Virus record (IMG/VR): IMGVR_UViG_3300032083_001344
Span: 1 to 26,644 of that record
Strand: one strand, 5' to 3'
Length of the DNA: 26,644 nucleotides
From: a virus
A model generated the notes under the pieces. The model was given only the letters and a program-made list of their open reading frames with translations, had not been told where the DNA came from and made no database searches. Below are positions 17,972 through 24,971 of the stretch, piece by piece. Each line of letters opens with the position of its first letter. The stretch's first letter is position 1. The translations under genes and the position numbers were made by a program.

Positions 17972-18506
17972 ATTTAATTGTAATAAGATTAGATAAAATT
18001 CTATATAGTCTCTCGCCATCAACAACAAACTCATATTCACCACCTGGTCTAAAACCAATTAGATCATTGATGTTTACTGTACCATCCGAGTATTTAACAA
18101 TACCTTGTAATGGTTTTTCAGATTCAACATTAAATTGATCTATAGCTTTCAAAGGTTTTACAAAGCAATAACCTTTTGGAGCTGTCCACTTGTTATTTCT
18201 TTTGTATAAAAATATTTGATCGTGGTTTATAAAATAAGTAGATTCGTTGAAATAAGCTCTACTATTTTTTTCTATACCTTTTATATTGTGCCATCTTCGA
18301 AAAACATTATGATGCACTATAACAGTATCTCCTGCTTGTATATCGGTAAGCCCCGCTATTGGAGTAGATACAACTATTGCTTCTCTATTAACATATTGGT
18401 GGTTGTAAATCTCAGTATTAACAATTAATTCTGAGTCACCAATTTTTTTAGTGTTATTATATCTATCTCCTTTTGGCGTTACAACGAAGTTGTGAACGCT
18501 TTTCAT
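17916..18506 (-). CDS. Tandem GroES-like domain protein
   Basis: This 196-residue protein appears to be two co-chaperonin-like halves. The first (residues ~5-104) has VVTPKGDRYN, a long loop, REAIVVSTPIAG, then QAGDTVIVHHNVF and STYFINHDQIFLYKR. The second (~110-180) has KGYCFVKPL, LQGIVKYSD, INDLIGFRPGGEYEFVVDG and LYRILSNLITI. Each follows the GroES order: beta strand, loop, G-x-V strand, GD-hydrophobic turn, and a closing strand ending in a hydrophobic-Asp/Asn-hydrophobic step. It starts in a TAATG overlap with the 73-aa gene and overlaps the next gene by 56 bases. I recall the same protein upstream of terL in uncultured marine phages. It could be a lid for a chaperonin, as T4 gp31 is, or an unrelated use of the fold. 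Similarity is judged by eye. Confidence 0.6.
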   Translation of the reverse strand: MKSVHNFVVTPKGDRYNNTKKIGDSELIVNTEIYNHQYVNREAIVVSTPIAGLTDIQAGDTVIVHHNVFRRWHNIKGIEKNSRAYFNESTYFINHDQIFLYKRNNKWTAPKGYCFVKPLKAIDQFNVESEKPLQGIVKYSDGTVNINDLIGFRPGGEYEFVVDGERLYRILSNLITIKYEYQGDEEEYNPSWAKGS

Positions 18507-18727
18507 TAGTATTCTAAATTATATTCTACAGATACAGCCATGTTTTTATTAAAGTCTTTCCATGGTAGTACGTTTTTTTCTTTTTTGATATAAACAGAAT
18601 ACTTATCTTTTTCTTCTAATATATCACAAATAACGTGTCCACCATAAACTTCTTGACCTACAGCATAGTGCATAGCGTCATTCTTATAATCTTTACCTAC
18701 AGATATTTTACGAATTAGCTTGCTCAT
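18506..18727 (-). CDS. Small conserved phage protein (73 aa)
   Basis: A 73-residue protein beginning MSKLIRKISVGKDYKNDAMH, with VGQEVYGGHVICDI in the middle and a beta-rich C-terminus. It overlaps the end of the coiled-coil gene by 20 bases and its own stop forms a TAATG with the next start, so it sits in a tightly coupled block leading to terL. The pattern G-Q-E-V-x-G-G-H-x-I suggests a small SH3-like or OB-like beta barrel. No catalytic motif is present. I do not recognise a function. Confidence 0.65.
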   Translation of the reverse strand: MSKLIRKISVGKDYKNDAMHYAVGQEVYGGHVICDILEEKDKYSVYIKKEKNVLPWKDFNKNMAVSVEYNLEY

Positions 18728-19010
18728 CTTCTTTGTAGTTTATTTTACCATCTTGAATATTAATATCAAATGTACCATACTCTTTTTCAAACTCAGCTTG
18801 TAACATAGTTAAATTATCTCTAAGACCAGCAATATTGTGCATTAATTCATGCTTTTTAACTTCCATAGAACCTATTTCTAATTGAGCTCTATTTATACCA
18901 TTTACTGTGTCTTGAACTTTTGATAATTGCTCATCAGTTATTTTTTCAGGCTTAATACCTTTGAGTTCTTTAATTTTTTTACTTGTACCTTTTAATTTTG
19001 TTGTTGCCAT
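18708..19010 (-). CDS. Coiled-coil small protein (100 aa)
   Basis: A 100-residue, Lys/Glu-rich protein with a basic start (MATTKLKGTSKKIKELKGIK), long amphipathic helices through residues ~25-80 (heptad-like hydrophobics in VKKHELMHNIAGLRDNLTML) and an acidic end. The architecture suits a homodimeric coiled coil or a chaperone for a virion protein. It is preceded by a 32-base A/T-only leader with repeated TTAAATTAA and followed by an overlapping gene. No function is recognised. Confidence 0.65.
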   Translation of the reverse strand: MATTKLKGTSKKIKELKGIKPEKITDEQLSKVQDTVNGINRAQLEIGSMEVKKHELMHNIAGLRDNLTMLQAEFEKEYGTFDINIQDGKINYKEDEQANS

Positions 19011-19042
19011 TTTATTTAATTTAAGTTAATTTAATTTATTTT

Positions 19043-19810
19043 TTAATATTCAAATGCTAATATAATTTTAATAGGATGAGCATTGTATACGTAGTCATCA
19101 TCATCATAAGCTTGAGTTGCTGCTGCTGTAAGTGTAATCTGTGAAGCCGCTATAGCCTCTACTTCCCCTAAAGTTATTTCTGCTTCGCAATCAGAACCGT
19201 TTGTAGCAATTAAAGTGTCTCCAACCGCGAAGTGCTCGGTATTATCCATACTCGTACCATCTGTTGTTATAACTGCATCTTGCCCATCAGCTTCATTAAT
19301 TTGTATTAGTGTTGTAAAATCAAAAGCACCTTTAGCAATACCACCTATGTACATAGTTCTAAATCCTTCGCTGTGAGCATCTAATTTTGCTTTTGGAGTT
19401 AACACTAATAGATCTTGGTTTCCATGGCTTTCATCTACAGTAGGACCACTAGTACAAACACTTATACTACTGTTAGCTCCAAACGTATGTCCACCAAATC
19501 CAGCGGCAGACATTTCAAGCGCACCTAATATATCTCTATTTGGTTTATCTACTAAAGCAGAGTTAACAGTACCCATACTTACTCTATCGTCATCAGCAAA
19601 AAACAACTCTAAAGGAAACACGTTTGGAGTTGCATTGGCATCACCTTTTGGTCTAATTACAGCTGTTGCACTTAACAATCTGGCTGAACCTCTTGGTATT
19701 TCAAATGCGGTCCAATCAAATAGTAAATCGCCATCTGAAAATGCGGCGTGTTGTTTACATGCAGCTATAAATGGTCTTATTGTTACAGTGTGAAATTTTT
19801 GATAATTCAT
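19043..19810 (-). CDS. Virion-like beta protein (255 aa)
   Basis: This 255-residue protein is rich in Ala, Thr, Gly and Asp with many predicted beta strands. It contains ARLLSATAVIRPKGDANATP and FPLELFFADDDRVSMGTVNS (about 43-85), which I recognise from structural-type proteins of marine phages. The C-terminal third (EHFAVGDTLIATNGSDCEAE and ASQITLTAAATQAYDDDDYV) looks like an Ig-like or beta-sandwich add-on similar in style to the insertion in the capsid protein. It sits 5 bases after the holin gene. A capsid decoration or minor virion role is plausible. No enzymatic motif is visible. Confidence 0.65.
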   Translation of the reverse strand: MNYQKFHTVTIRPFIAACKQHAAFSDGDLLFDWTAFEIPRGSARLLSATAVIRPKGDANATPNVFPLELFFADDDRVSMGTVNSALVDKPNRDILGALEMSAAGFGGHTFGANSSISVCTSGPTVDESHGNQDLLVLTPKAKLDAHSEGFRTMYIGGIAKGAFDFTTLIQINEADGQDAVITTDGTSMDNTEHFAVGDTLIATNGSDCEAEITLGEVEAIAASQITLTAAATQAYDDDDYVYNAHPIKIILAFEY

Positions 19811-19815
19811 TTTAT

Positions 19816-20202
19816 TTATTTTTTTACTTTTTCAAATGATCGGCCGCCAAAATAAGCACCAATCACAGTTATTAATACTAGTTGTAATAAGTCAACCCAT
19901 GATGACTTAACTTCAAATTTAATTGTACCTGCGTCGATAAATATTAACAACATAGTACATATTATTAAAAAAATCAAGACTAATGGTCTAACGTTTTTAC
20001 TTAGCCATGAATCTGATTTTAAATCCGCCTCCCATCTACTTGTGATGTTTTTTTCCATCTCTACTTCATAGTTGGCAATTAATTCTTTTATTTTTCTTTC
20101 TGCTTCTAGTTTTTCTTCAGCAGAGGTATGTAGATTATCTACAACTCCACCTATACCCTTAACAAGATCAGCAGCTCCTCCTGAAAATAATTTTCCTAAC
20201 AT
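19816..20202 (-). CDS. Holin (GTA-type, two to three transmembrane segments)
   Basis: A 128-residue protein. Residues 1-28 are a Gly-rich, weakly hydrophobic N-terminus (KLFSGGAADLVKGIGGVVDN). A charged helix follows (~29-62). The motif SRWEADLKSDSWLSKNVRPL (~55-74) leads into a strong membrane segment (VLIFLIICTMLLIFIDAG, ~75-92), and a second spans about 103-119 (DLLQLVLITVIGAYFGG), with a basic end (RSFEKVKK). The SRWEAD...W-L-x-KN-V-RP-L signature is that of the three-TM holin family first described in gene-transfer agents. It should open the inner membrane at lysis. It lies in the module with a HExxH protein two genes upstream; no typical endolysin is seen in the window. Confidence 0.85.
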   Translation of the reverse strand: MLGKLFSGGAADLVKGIGGVVDNLHTSAEEKLEAERKIKELIANYEVEMEKNITSRWEADLKSDSWLSKNVRPLVLIFLIICTMLLIFIDAGTIKFEVKSSWVDLLQLVLITVIGAYFGGRSFEKVKK

Positions 20203-20212
20203 AATTTAATTT

Positions 20213-20440
20213 TTAATAACCTCCACCTCCTAAATTACCCTGCGGTGGTGTTGGTTGTGGTGCGTTTGAATTAGCTGGCATACCTGTTGCTTGGAGATGA
20301 GTGGCTCCTCCCATATAACCTCTTTGACCTTGCCAGTTATGTATATGATAACCATTAAGCCCTCTTGATCTGGCCCAAGCTAAAGCTTCTTGCAATGTAG
20401 TAAATAAAGGTACACCACCTATTGTTGTTAATATAGCCAT
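20213..20440 (-). CDS. Small Gly/His-rich conserved protein (75 aa)
   Basis: The ATG at 20440 is one base after the upstream stop (TAA-G-ATG) and gives 75 residues. A longer frame from 20518 lies inside the upstream gene and is less likely. The protein has PLFTTLQEALAWARSRGLNG, then YHIHNWQGQRGYMGGATH and a Pro/Gln/Gly-rich tail ending GGGGY. The Y-H-x-H and Q-G-x-x-G-Y-M-G-G segments recur in small marine phage proteins, as I recall. The sequence resembles a short helix followed by a flexible glycine tail. It lies between the HExxH protein and the holin. Function unknown. Confidence 0.7.
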   Translation of the reverse strand: MAILTTIGGVPLFTTLQEALAWARSRGLNGYHIHNWQGQRGYMGGATHLQATGMPANSNAPQPTPPQGNLGGGGY

Positions 20441-20441
20441 C

Positions 20442-20867
20442 TTAATGTTCGTTTCCGTTGTTAGCGTCATCTTCCCATGGGAAACCTGTATCACCAGCTT
20501 GTTTCCAAGTTCCATCAACTTTAATCATGTCTTTACCATTTATAGTTTCTCTAGGAAAAACTTCACCATTATAGGTCACGCTAGTATCATCATACTTTAG
20601 TTTACCTATCTTCATATCGGTAGCATGCCTCATTTCATGATTTATAGTTTGTTTATCTTCAAAGCTACCAGGCACTATATTTTCGTTTATATATATAGTA
20701 CCGTCCATATTAGCCTCGCCCATAACATTTTTTTCTAATGGCACTCTAATTACAGGCGTACCAGGTACTGATCCTACATCTGCAGTTTGTTTGCCAAAAC
20801 GCATTTTTGTTTTGATCTCACCATTAACAGCTTGTAATCCTTTATTTGTTCCTAGTTTAAAACCCAT
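20442..20867 (-). CDS. HExxH metalloprotease-like protein (141 aa)
   Basis: Residues 75-84 read INHEMRHATD. His77, Glu78 and His81 form a HExxH zinc site, with Asp84 as a possible further ligand. Preceding strands (DGTIYINENIV, ~56-65) match the edge strand that precedes the active-site helix in many zincins. The C-terminal part contains FPRETINGKDMIKVDGTWKQ and an acidic end. The protein is short for a full peptidase, though compact zincin domains exist. It starts in a TAATG overlap with the upstream gene. Two genes later comes the holin, so roles in lysis (a peptidase acting on the wall) or in processing virion proteins are both open. No signal peptide is seen. Confidence 0.65.
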   Translation of the reverse strand: MGFKLGTNKGLQAVNGEIKTKMRFGKQTADVGSVPGTPVIRVPLEKNVMGEANMDGTIYINENIVPGSFEDKQTINHEMRHATDMKIGKLKYDDTSVTYNGEVFPRETINGKDMIKVDGTWKQAGDTGFPWEDDANNGNEH

Positions 20868-21280
20868 TAAGCGCCGTAATATCCTTTCTTGTAATTTTTA
20901 GCCATAGATTTTTTACCATACTTTTTAGCCATAGATTTACCGTATTTCATAAATGGTGCTTCTGCCTTTGCTACTCTTTTTTGAGCCATAGACGATTTAG
21001 ATCTTCCTTCTTTTGTATCTGTATTACCTTCTGAATTTGGATTTACATTACCCATTCTTTTAGTTGGATAAGGATAATTTTTACGAGCCGGAGATTTTTC
21101 TGCTTTTGAAGCATGAACAGCTTTACGTTGTGCATCTGACACGTATTTTTGAGCTGGAGAAGCTAATATTTTTTCTTTTAATTCTTCAGGTAAATTTTTT
21201 TGTTTACCAATAAGCGCTTTCATCATTGGTGATTTACCTTTCATCATAAACGCTGATGTGTTTTCCTTAAATTTAGGCAT
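20867..21280 (-). CDS. Basic protein with FMMKGKSP motif and C-terminal Lys/Tyr repeats
   Basis: A 137-residue, strongly basic protein. Near the N-terminus it has AFMMKGKSPMMKALIGK (residues ~10-26), which resembles the FKMKSGNNP/FKMMGSKSP stretch of the protein at 25435-25731. The middle is Ser/Lys/Asn-rich and probably disordered. The last 30 residues contain imperfect copies of Y-G-K-[KS]-S-M-A-K-[KN]-Y. Composition suggests nucleic-acid or capsid-interior contact. It is flanked by the winged-helix-like gene and the HExxH gene with a one-base gap and a one-base overlap. No enzyme motif is present. Function unknown. Confidence 0.65.
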   Translation of the reverse strand: MPKFKENTSAFMMKGKSPMMKALIGKQKNLPEELKEKILASPAQKYVSDAQRKAVHASKAEKSPARKNYPYPTKRMGNVNPNSEGNTDTKEGRSKSSMAQKRVAKAEAPFMKYGKSMAKKYGKKSMAKNYKKGYYGA

Positions 21281-21281
21281 G

Positions 21282-21722
21282 TTATCTGTCTTTATCTTTT
21301 ATCATATCATCTATAGCTTTATTATAAACTTTATCTGTATATGATTTGTTATTGTAAAATACACTTCTTTCTGAAGTGGGCAAGTCTTCCTCACCTAATA
21401 GGATTCTATATATCCTACTTATCATTTGCGAACATTTCCACGAGGTTTTAAATACAGAGTACATTATAGTAGTTCTATTTCTATGTCTCCATACATCTAT
21501 CCAGCCTTCGTTTCTCAATCTGTCCCATCTTGTTTTATCCCACGAATATGTATAAACTCCGTTGATAAAATCGTTTCGTGTAAATCTTCCTTTACAATCT
21601 AAATAAATTAATAATTCTAAGTCTGCGTCTTTTAACCCGTAAGTTTTACAGACCCACTTTCTAGTGAGCCTGTAATACTTAAGGATATTCATTTCACGCA
21701 AATCTTGCGCGGTTAACTTCAA
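21282..21722 (-). CDS. Winged-helix-like DNA-binding protein (146 aa)
   Basis: This 146-residue protein has the layout of a MarR-type winged helix: TRKWVCKTYGLKDADLELLI (helices, ~19-38), DCKGRFTRNDFI (helix-turn entry, ~42-53), YTYSWDKTRWDRLRNEGWID (recognition helix region, ~57-76) and a basic wing (VWRHRNRTTIMYSVFKTSWK, ~77-96), then helices and a charged end. I recall this protein as widely conserved in marine Bacteroidota phages. In a virion module it may control late transcription or sit on packaged DNA. Aromatic residues are unusually frequent. No repressor-type operator beside it was identified. Confidence 0.6.
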   Translation of the reverse strand: MKLTAQDLREMNILKYYRLTRKWVCKTYGLKDADLELLIYLDCKGRFTRNDFINGVYTYSWDKTRWDRLRNEGWIDVWRHRNRTTIMYSVFKTSWKCSQMISRIYRILLGEEDLPTSERSVFYNNKSYTDKVYNKAIDDMIKDKDR

Positions 21723-21730
21723 TTGCTATT

Positions 21731-22099
21731 TTACTTAACAGCTGAAGCCATTGTTAGAGTACAAGCTGTAATATCAGGAACTAAATATGTACTCAACTGA
21801 TCATCGGCAATAACAGTGATGCCTTCATGATGAGGGCCGTTATTCATTGCTTCAACTAAAGCTTTTGTAACAAACTTGTTTCTGTCTTGAGTAATAGTCA
21901 GTGCAGCGAAATCTGCAATTATAGTCTCACCGTCTTCATCAACTGCTACGTTTTGTTGACTGTTAAAGTACACATTTACTTGCGTTGCATTTCGCGATAC
22001 TATACCAGTAATATCGTCTATTGGAACCATAACAGATGCGCTAGAGTCATCATCGTCACCCGCAGCTGCTTGGTCTCTAAAATAAAAAAATTTTTTCAT
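21731..22099 (-). CDS. Small virion-like protein sharing a domain with its neighbour (122 aa)
   Basis: This 122-residue protein starts KKFFYFRDQAAAGDDDDS, followed by VMVPIDDITGIVSRNATQVN and VYFNSQQNV, then a helix (DRNKFVTKALVEAMNNGP) and a beta end with VIADD. The same order, [LF]YF-acidic loop-DDI-strand-[VI]-x-Y-F/Y-strand-helix-M-N-N, occurs in residues 1-95 of the 308-aa protein encoded just upstream. This one therefore looks like a single-domain paralogue of that protein's head. The acidic loop may bind Ca2+. No enzyme motif is seen. A virion surface or assembly role is inferred from neighbours. Confidence 0.65.
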   Translation of the reverse strand: MKKFFYFRDQAAAGDDDDSSASVMVPIDDITGIVSRNATQVNVYFNSQQNVAVDEDGETIIADFAALTITQDRNKFVTKALVEAMNNGPHHEGITVIADDQLSTYLVPDITACTLTMASAVK

Positions 22100-22137
22100 T
22101 GTTTTATGTTTTTATATGTTTATAATTTATTTAACTA

Positions 22138-23064
22138 TTAAGAGAATGCTGCATTTGAAACTGTAGCTCCAGACCCTTGGTTTACCATAACCGCATCTAC
22201 TATCCAGCCATTTTGCGCACCGGTTGCGTTGACCCATCGTAACGTAGTACCTTTACCACCGTCTCCATTAGTAGCGCCAGTAATTGTGATAATATTATCA
22301 CCTGCTTGAGCAATATCGACGTAACCTCCAGCAGCACGAGATTCAGACCTAATTGTAGAACCTATTGCAAACGTAGTGTCATTACCATGCACTGTAAAAG
22401 TATGCTCATTAGTATTTCCAATGTTATCAATGTATATCATAGTGATAACATCACCTTTTGAACCAGCAGCTGGATCTGGCATAGTAAATGCTGATGTAGC
22501 TGTTAAAGCGTTTGTGTAATGTCTACCAGGTGTTAGAGCACCAGCACTAACAATAGCAAGTGTTCCATTATTTGTCCCAATATCAGGTAGCTCGTTGTCA
22601 TGTGTTCCAGTCCCAGAATCACCAATTGTAATAGTACCACAAGTAGCGATTAAATCACTAATTTTTGATGCTACTCCAATTGGAGTTGTTAAACCAGAAG
22701 CAAATGTTCTAGATCCAGCACCACCACCTACTATCTGTGTGTGATCATCAGCTACATCGATCCACCCAGTAAATGTTGGTCTTGTGTTGTTCATGTGATG
22801 AGTTAATATTTCCATCAACGCGAAGTGAGTGTGATTTGTAGCTAAGTTAATATCTACTTTATCAGTATGAACTTCTCCTCCTTTAACACTTGTAGCTCTT
22901 GCTCGCACTGGCAAATAATAAATTGTAAGTATACCATCACCAGTTGGCCCCATGCTTACGATATCATCAGCGCGGAAGCAAACGTTGGAGGTTAAACCGA
23001 TGTTATCGCTATCAGCTTCTGTGTTAAAGTAAAGCCAAGCTGATTTTCCTTGTTTTCCTTTCAT
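22138..23064 (-). CDS. Two-part virion-like protein (308 aa)
   Basis: Residues 1-95 (SAWLYFNTEADSD, CFRADDIVSMGP, LTIYYLPVRA, then helix FALMEILTHHMNN) form a domain shared with the 122-aa protein that follows. Residues ~110-308 are Gly/Thr/Asn/Ala-rich, with TSAFTMPDPAAGSKGDVITM, FTVHGNDTTFAIGSTIRS and a final beta region, resembling phage surface or fibre domains that end in a beta sandwich. The pattern suggests an attachment domain plus an exposed domain, as in capsid decoration proteins or head fibres. It follows groES after a 72-base gap and is a candidate client of the chaperonin beside it. That client idea is inference from order only. Confidence 0.65.
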   Translation of the reverse strand: MKGKQGKSAWLYFNTEADSDNIGLTSNVCFRADDIVSMGPTGDGILTIYYLPVRARATSVKGGEVHTDKVDINLATNHTHFALMEILTHHMNNTRPTFTGWIDVADDHTQIVGGGAGSRTFASGLTTPIGVASKISDLIATCGTITIGDSGTGTHDNELPDIGTNNGTLAIVSAGALTPGRHYTNALTATSAFTMPDPAAGSKGDVITMIYIDNIGNTNEHTFTVHGNDTTFAIGSTIRSESRAAGGYVDIAQAGDNIITITGATNGDGGKGTTLRWVNATGAQNGWIVDAVMVNQGSGATVSNAAFS

Positions 23065-23136
23065 TTTGTTTTTTTTTAAATGATTAATTATTGTTTTTAT
23101 GTTTATGTATAAAGGTTTGTAGTATACGGTTTTGGT
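23065..23136 (-). other. 72-base gap between groES and the 308-aa gene
   Basis: This is among the longest gene-free stretches in the window and is A/T-rich, with an A-run just before the next ATG. I looked for the Bacteroidota promoter pattern (TTG, then TAnnTTTG about 19-20 bases on) and did not find it, nor a terminator hairpin. It may still hold a phage-specific promoter. Confidence 0.3.
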
Positions 23137-23394
23137 TTAATCCACCAGAACTACATCACAATCACGTATAACTCTATAAAGAGTATCTTTCCATGATATA
23201 TCGTGTCCTGCGTGTTTGTCATAATATATTGTATCACCATCTTGTAATCCTTCTACAAGATTTCCACATGATATTATGTTTGCTTTTAAATACCTATTGT
23301 CAACATCGGTATCATCTGTCATTATAAGGCCAGCAACTTTTTTAGGTCCCGTTTTTATTTTATCAACTATTATATATCTATTAATTGCTTTCAT
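23137..23394 (-). CDS. groES: Co-chaperonin GroES
   Basis: An 85-residue GroES. Residues 1-12 (KAINRYIIVDKI) match the first strand. GLIM (22-25) in a mobile-loop position corresponds to the I-V-L tripeptide that docks on GroEL. ANIISCGN (38-45) and QDGDTIYYDK (51-60) match the strand and the G-D turn, and YRVIRDCDVVLVD closes the fold. It is ~12 residues shorter than E. coli GroES, mainly in the roof-loop region. The start lies 14 bases inside the groEL reading frame, so it is translated from an overlapping start behind groEL. This is the reverse of the usual groES-groEL order. It should form the heptameric lid of the adjacent GroEL. Confidence 0.92.
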   Translation of the reverse strand: MKAINRYIIVDKIKTGPKKVAGLIMTDDTDVDNRYLKANIISCGNLVEGLQDGDTIYYDKHAGHDISWKDTLYRVIRDCDVVLVD

Positions 23395-24943
23395 TCATTC
23401 TCATATTTGAAATTACACAATCTGCAGATATAATTGTTGATACTACACTTACTGCGTTTTTAAGAGCAGATTTGGTTACGAGTACTGGATCTATAATACC
23501 TTTTTCTATCATATCAACATCTTTACCTGTTACCACGTCTATACCTAAACCTTTAGTAGGTCTTGGCCCGGTTTGCTCTAGGCCAGCGTTTGCTAGTATA
23601 GTGTGAAAAGGAGATGTTATAGCTTTGAGTAGTATCTCTTCACCTACCGCTTTAGCGGTGATTTCCTGCGAGGCGTTAAGTAGTGCAATACCTCCACCTG
23701 GCACAATGCCTTCTTTCAGAGCTGCCTTTGTAGCGTATATTGCATCTTCTACTCTATCTTTCTTTTCTTTCATTTCAACTTTAGAATCAGCACCTACTTT
23801 TACCATACCTACACTACCTGATAGCATTGCTAATCTTTGTTGATGTTTCTTTTGAATATATGGGTTTTTTTCCCATTTATCAATAGTTTTTTTAATACTC
23901 TCTATTCTCTCTTCCATTTCTTCTTCTGGAGGATCTATAGTTAGAACAGTAGTCTTATCATCTGTTATTGCCGAGTAAGCTTCACCTAAACAATCGATAT
24001 CTATTAAATCAAGATCATCACCTAATTGTTCGTTGATAACTTTAGCTCCAACTAAAAATGCTAAATCAGCTACGGTATCTTCTTTAGTAGGACCAAAGCC
24101 TGGTAAGTCAACTATATTTACTTTTATATTACCTTTTACTTTGTTCATAAGAAGAGCAGCTTTAACCTGTTGTTCTACTGGAGCTACTATAAGTAGCGAG
24201 CGTTTGTTTTTTATAACATGCTCTAACACTGTTTGTATTCTTCTTATATTAGGTATTTCTGAAGATACTATTAATACTAATGGGTTATCAAGCTCTGCAA
24301 TTTGCTTGTCCTTATCAGTAACAAAATGTGGAGATGTAAGTCCTGAATCTATCTGAACTCCGTCAACTATTTCAACGTATGTTTCTTCAGTTGGGGACTC
24401 TTCCATTAACACCACACCATCTTTACCTACTTTAGTATAAGCTTCTGCTATAATCTTTCCTAGCTCTGCATCATTATTGCAACTTATTGAGCTAACAGAT
24501 TCCAGCATATCGCCCTCGATCTTGACAGAAATCTTATCTAGGTAATCGTTTACCTTTTTAAGTCCGGATTTAATTCCGTCTTTAATTTCTCTTGTAGTAG
24601 CATCACTGCTATTTACTTCTTTTAATAGAGATTCAGCAAGGACGGTAGCTGTAGTAGTACCATCACCTGCTTCTCTTACTGTATTTTTTGCAGCTTCTTT
24701 AATAAGGGTTGCCCCCATGTTTTCAACCGGGTCAAACAAGACAACTGATTCTGCTACAGTTACTCCGTCTTTTGTTATTACCGGGTTACCTCTAGCATCT
24801 TCGTATATTACACACTTTCCAGATGCTCCTAAGGTTGATTTTACTGCTTTTGCTAGTTTTTCAACACCAGCAACTACTTTTTTATTAGCGTTATCGCCAA
24901 AATTAACGTCTTTGACAATCTCGCTAGGCTGATTGTATTCCAT
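23381..24943 (-). CDS. groEL: Chaperonin GroEL
   Basis: A 520-residue group I chaperonin subunit. ATP-site motifs are intact: ITKDGV with Asp59, GDGTTTAT (93-100), GGG (416-418), and Asp400 in RVEDAIYAT (equivalent to E. coli Asp398). The apical domain spans about 195-375. By eye, several groove positions differ from E. coli GroEL: Leu202 for Tyr199, His206 for Tyr203, Gln237 for Leu234 and Lys261 for Leu259. Phe207, Leu240 and the Leu265/Met266 pair stay hydrophobic. The C-terminus stops at NMRMNESN, without the GGM tail. It likely folds phage proteins with the adjacent GroES. Phage GroEL genes are known but uncommon, and a host-derived, diverged copy is the likeliest origin. The ATG is preceded by two copies of TTAATCAAAT. 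Confidence 0.95.
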   Translation of the reverse strand: MEYNQPSEIVKDVNFGDNANKKVVAGVEKLAKAVKSTLGASGKCVIYEDARGNPVITKDGVTVAESVVLFDPVENMGATLIKEAAKNTVREAGDGTTTATVLAESLLKEVNSSDATTREIKDGIKSGLKKVNDYLDKISVKIEGDMLESVSSISCNNDAELGKIIAEAYTKVGKDGVVLMEESPTEETYVEIVDGVQIDSGLTSPHFVTDKDKQIAELDNPLVLIVSSEIPNIRRIQTVLEHVIKNKRSLLIVAPVEQQVKAALLMNKVKGNIKVNIVDLPGFGPTKEDTVADLAFLVGAKVINEQLGDDLDLIDIDCLGEAYSAITDDKTTVLTIDPPEEEMEERIESIKKTIDKWEKNPYIQKKHQQRLAMLSGSVGMVKVGADSKVEMKEKKDRVEDAIYATKAALKEGIVPGGGIALLNASQEITAKAVGEEILLKAITSPFHTILANAGLEQTGPRPTKGLGIDVVTGKDVDMIEKGIIDPVLVTKSALKNAVSVVSTIISADCVISNMRMNESN

Positions 24944-24963
24944 ATTTGATTAAATTTGATTAA
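24944..24963 (-). repeat. Perfect 10-base tandem repeat before the groEL start
   Basis: On the minus strand, TTAATCAAAT occurs twice back to back immediately before the groEL ATG. There is no Shine-Dalgarno sequence, so the duplicated A/T-rich block may serve as the ribosome-loading region or as a protein-binding site. The role is unknown. Confidence 0.6.
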
Positions 24964-24971
24964 ATTGTTGT

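Noticed and set aside
17972-18058. Longer start for the small-terminase candidate at 18058
   Set aside because: The extra 29 residues are hydrophobic, unlike the rest of the protein, and lie inside the upstream gene. The ATG at 17971 has a better leader.
20441-20518. Longer start at 20518 for the 75-aa gene
   Set aside because: It would overlap the HExxH gene by 77 bases, while the ATG at 20440 lies one base after that gene's stop and matches the conserved start of the protein.
23065-23136. Host-type Bacteroidota promoter (TTG and TAnnTTTG) before the 308-aa gene
   Set aside because: No TAnnTTTG match was found here or in the leaders at 10221-10249 and 25967-26001, so no host-type promoter is claimed.
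23385-24932. Several plus-strand open frames opposite groEL
   Set aside because: They are antisense shadows of a clear GroEL coding sequence.
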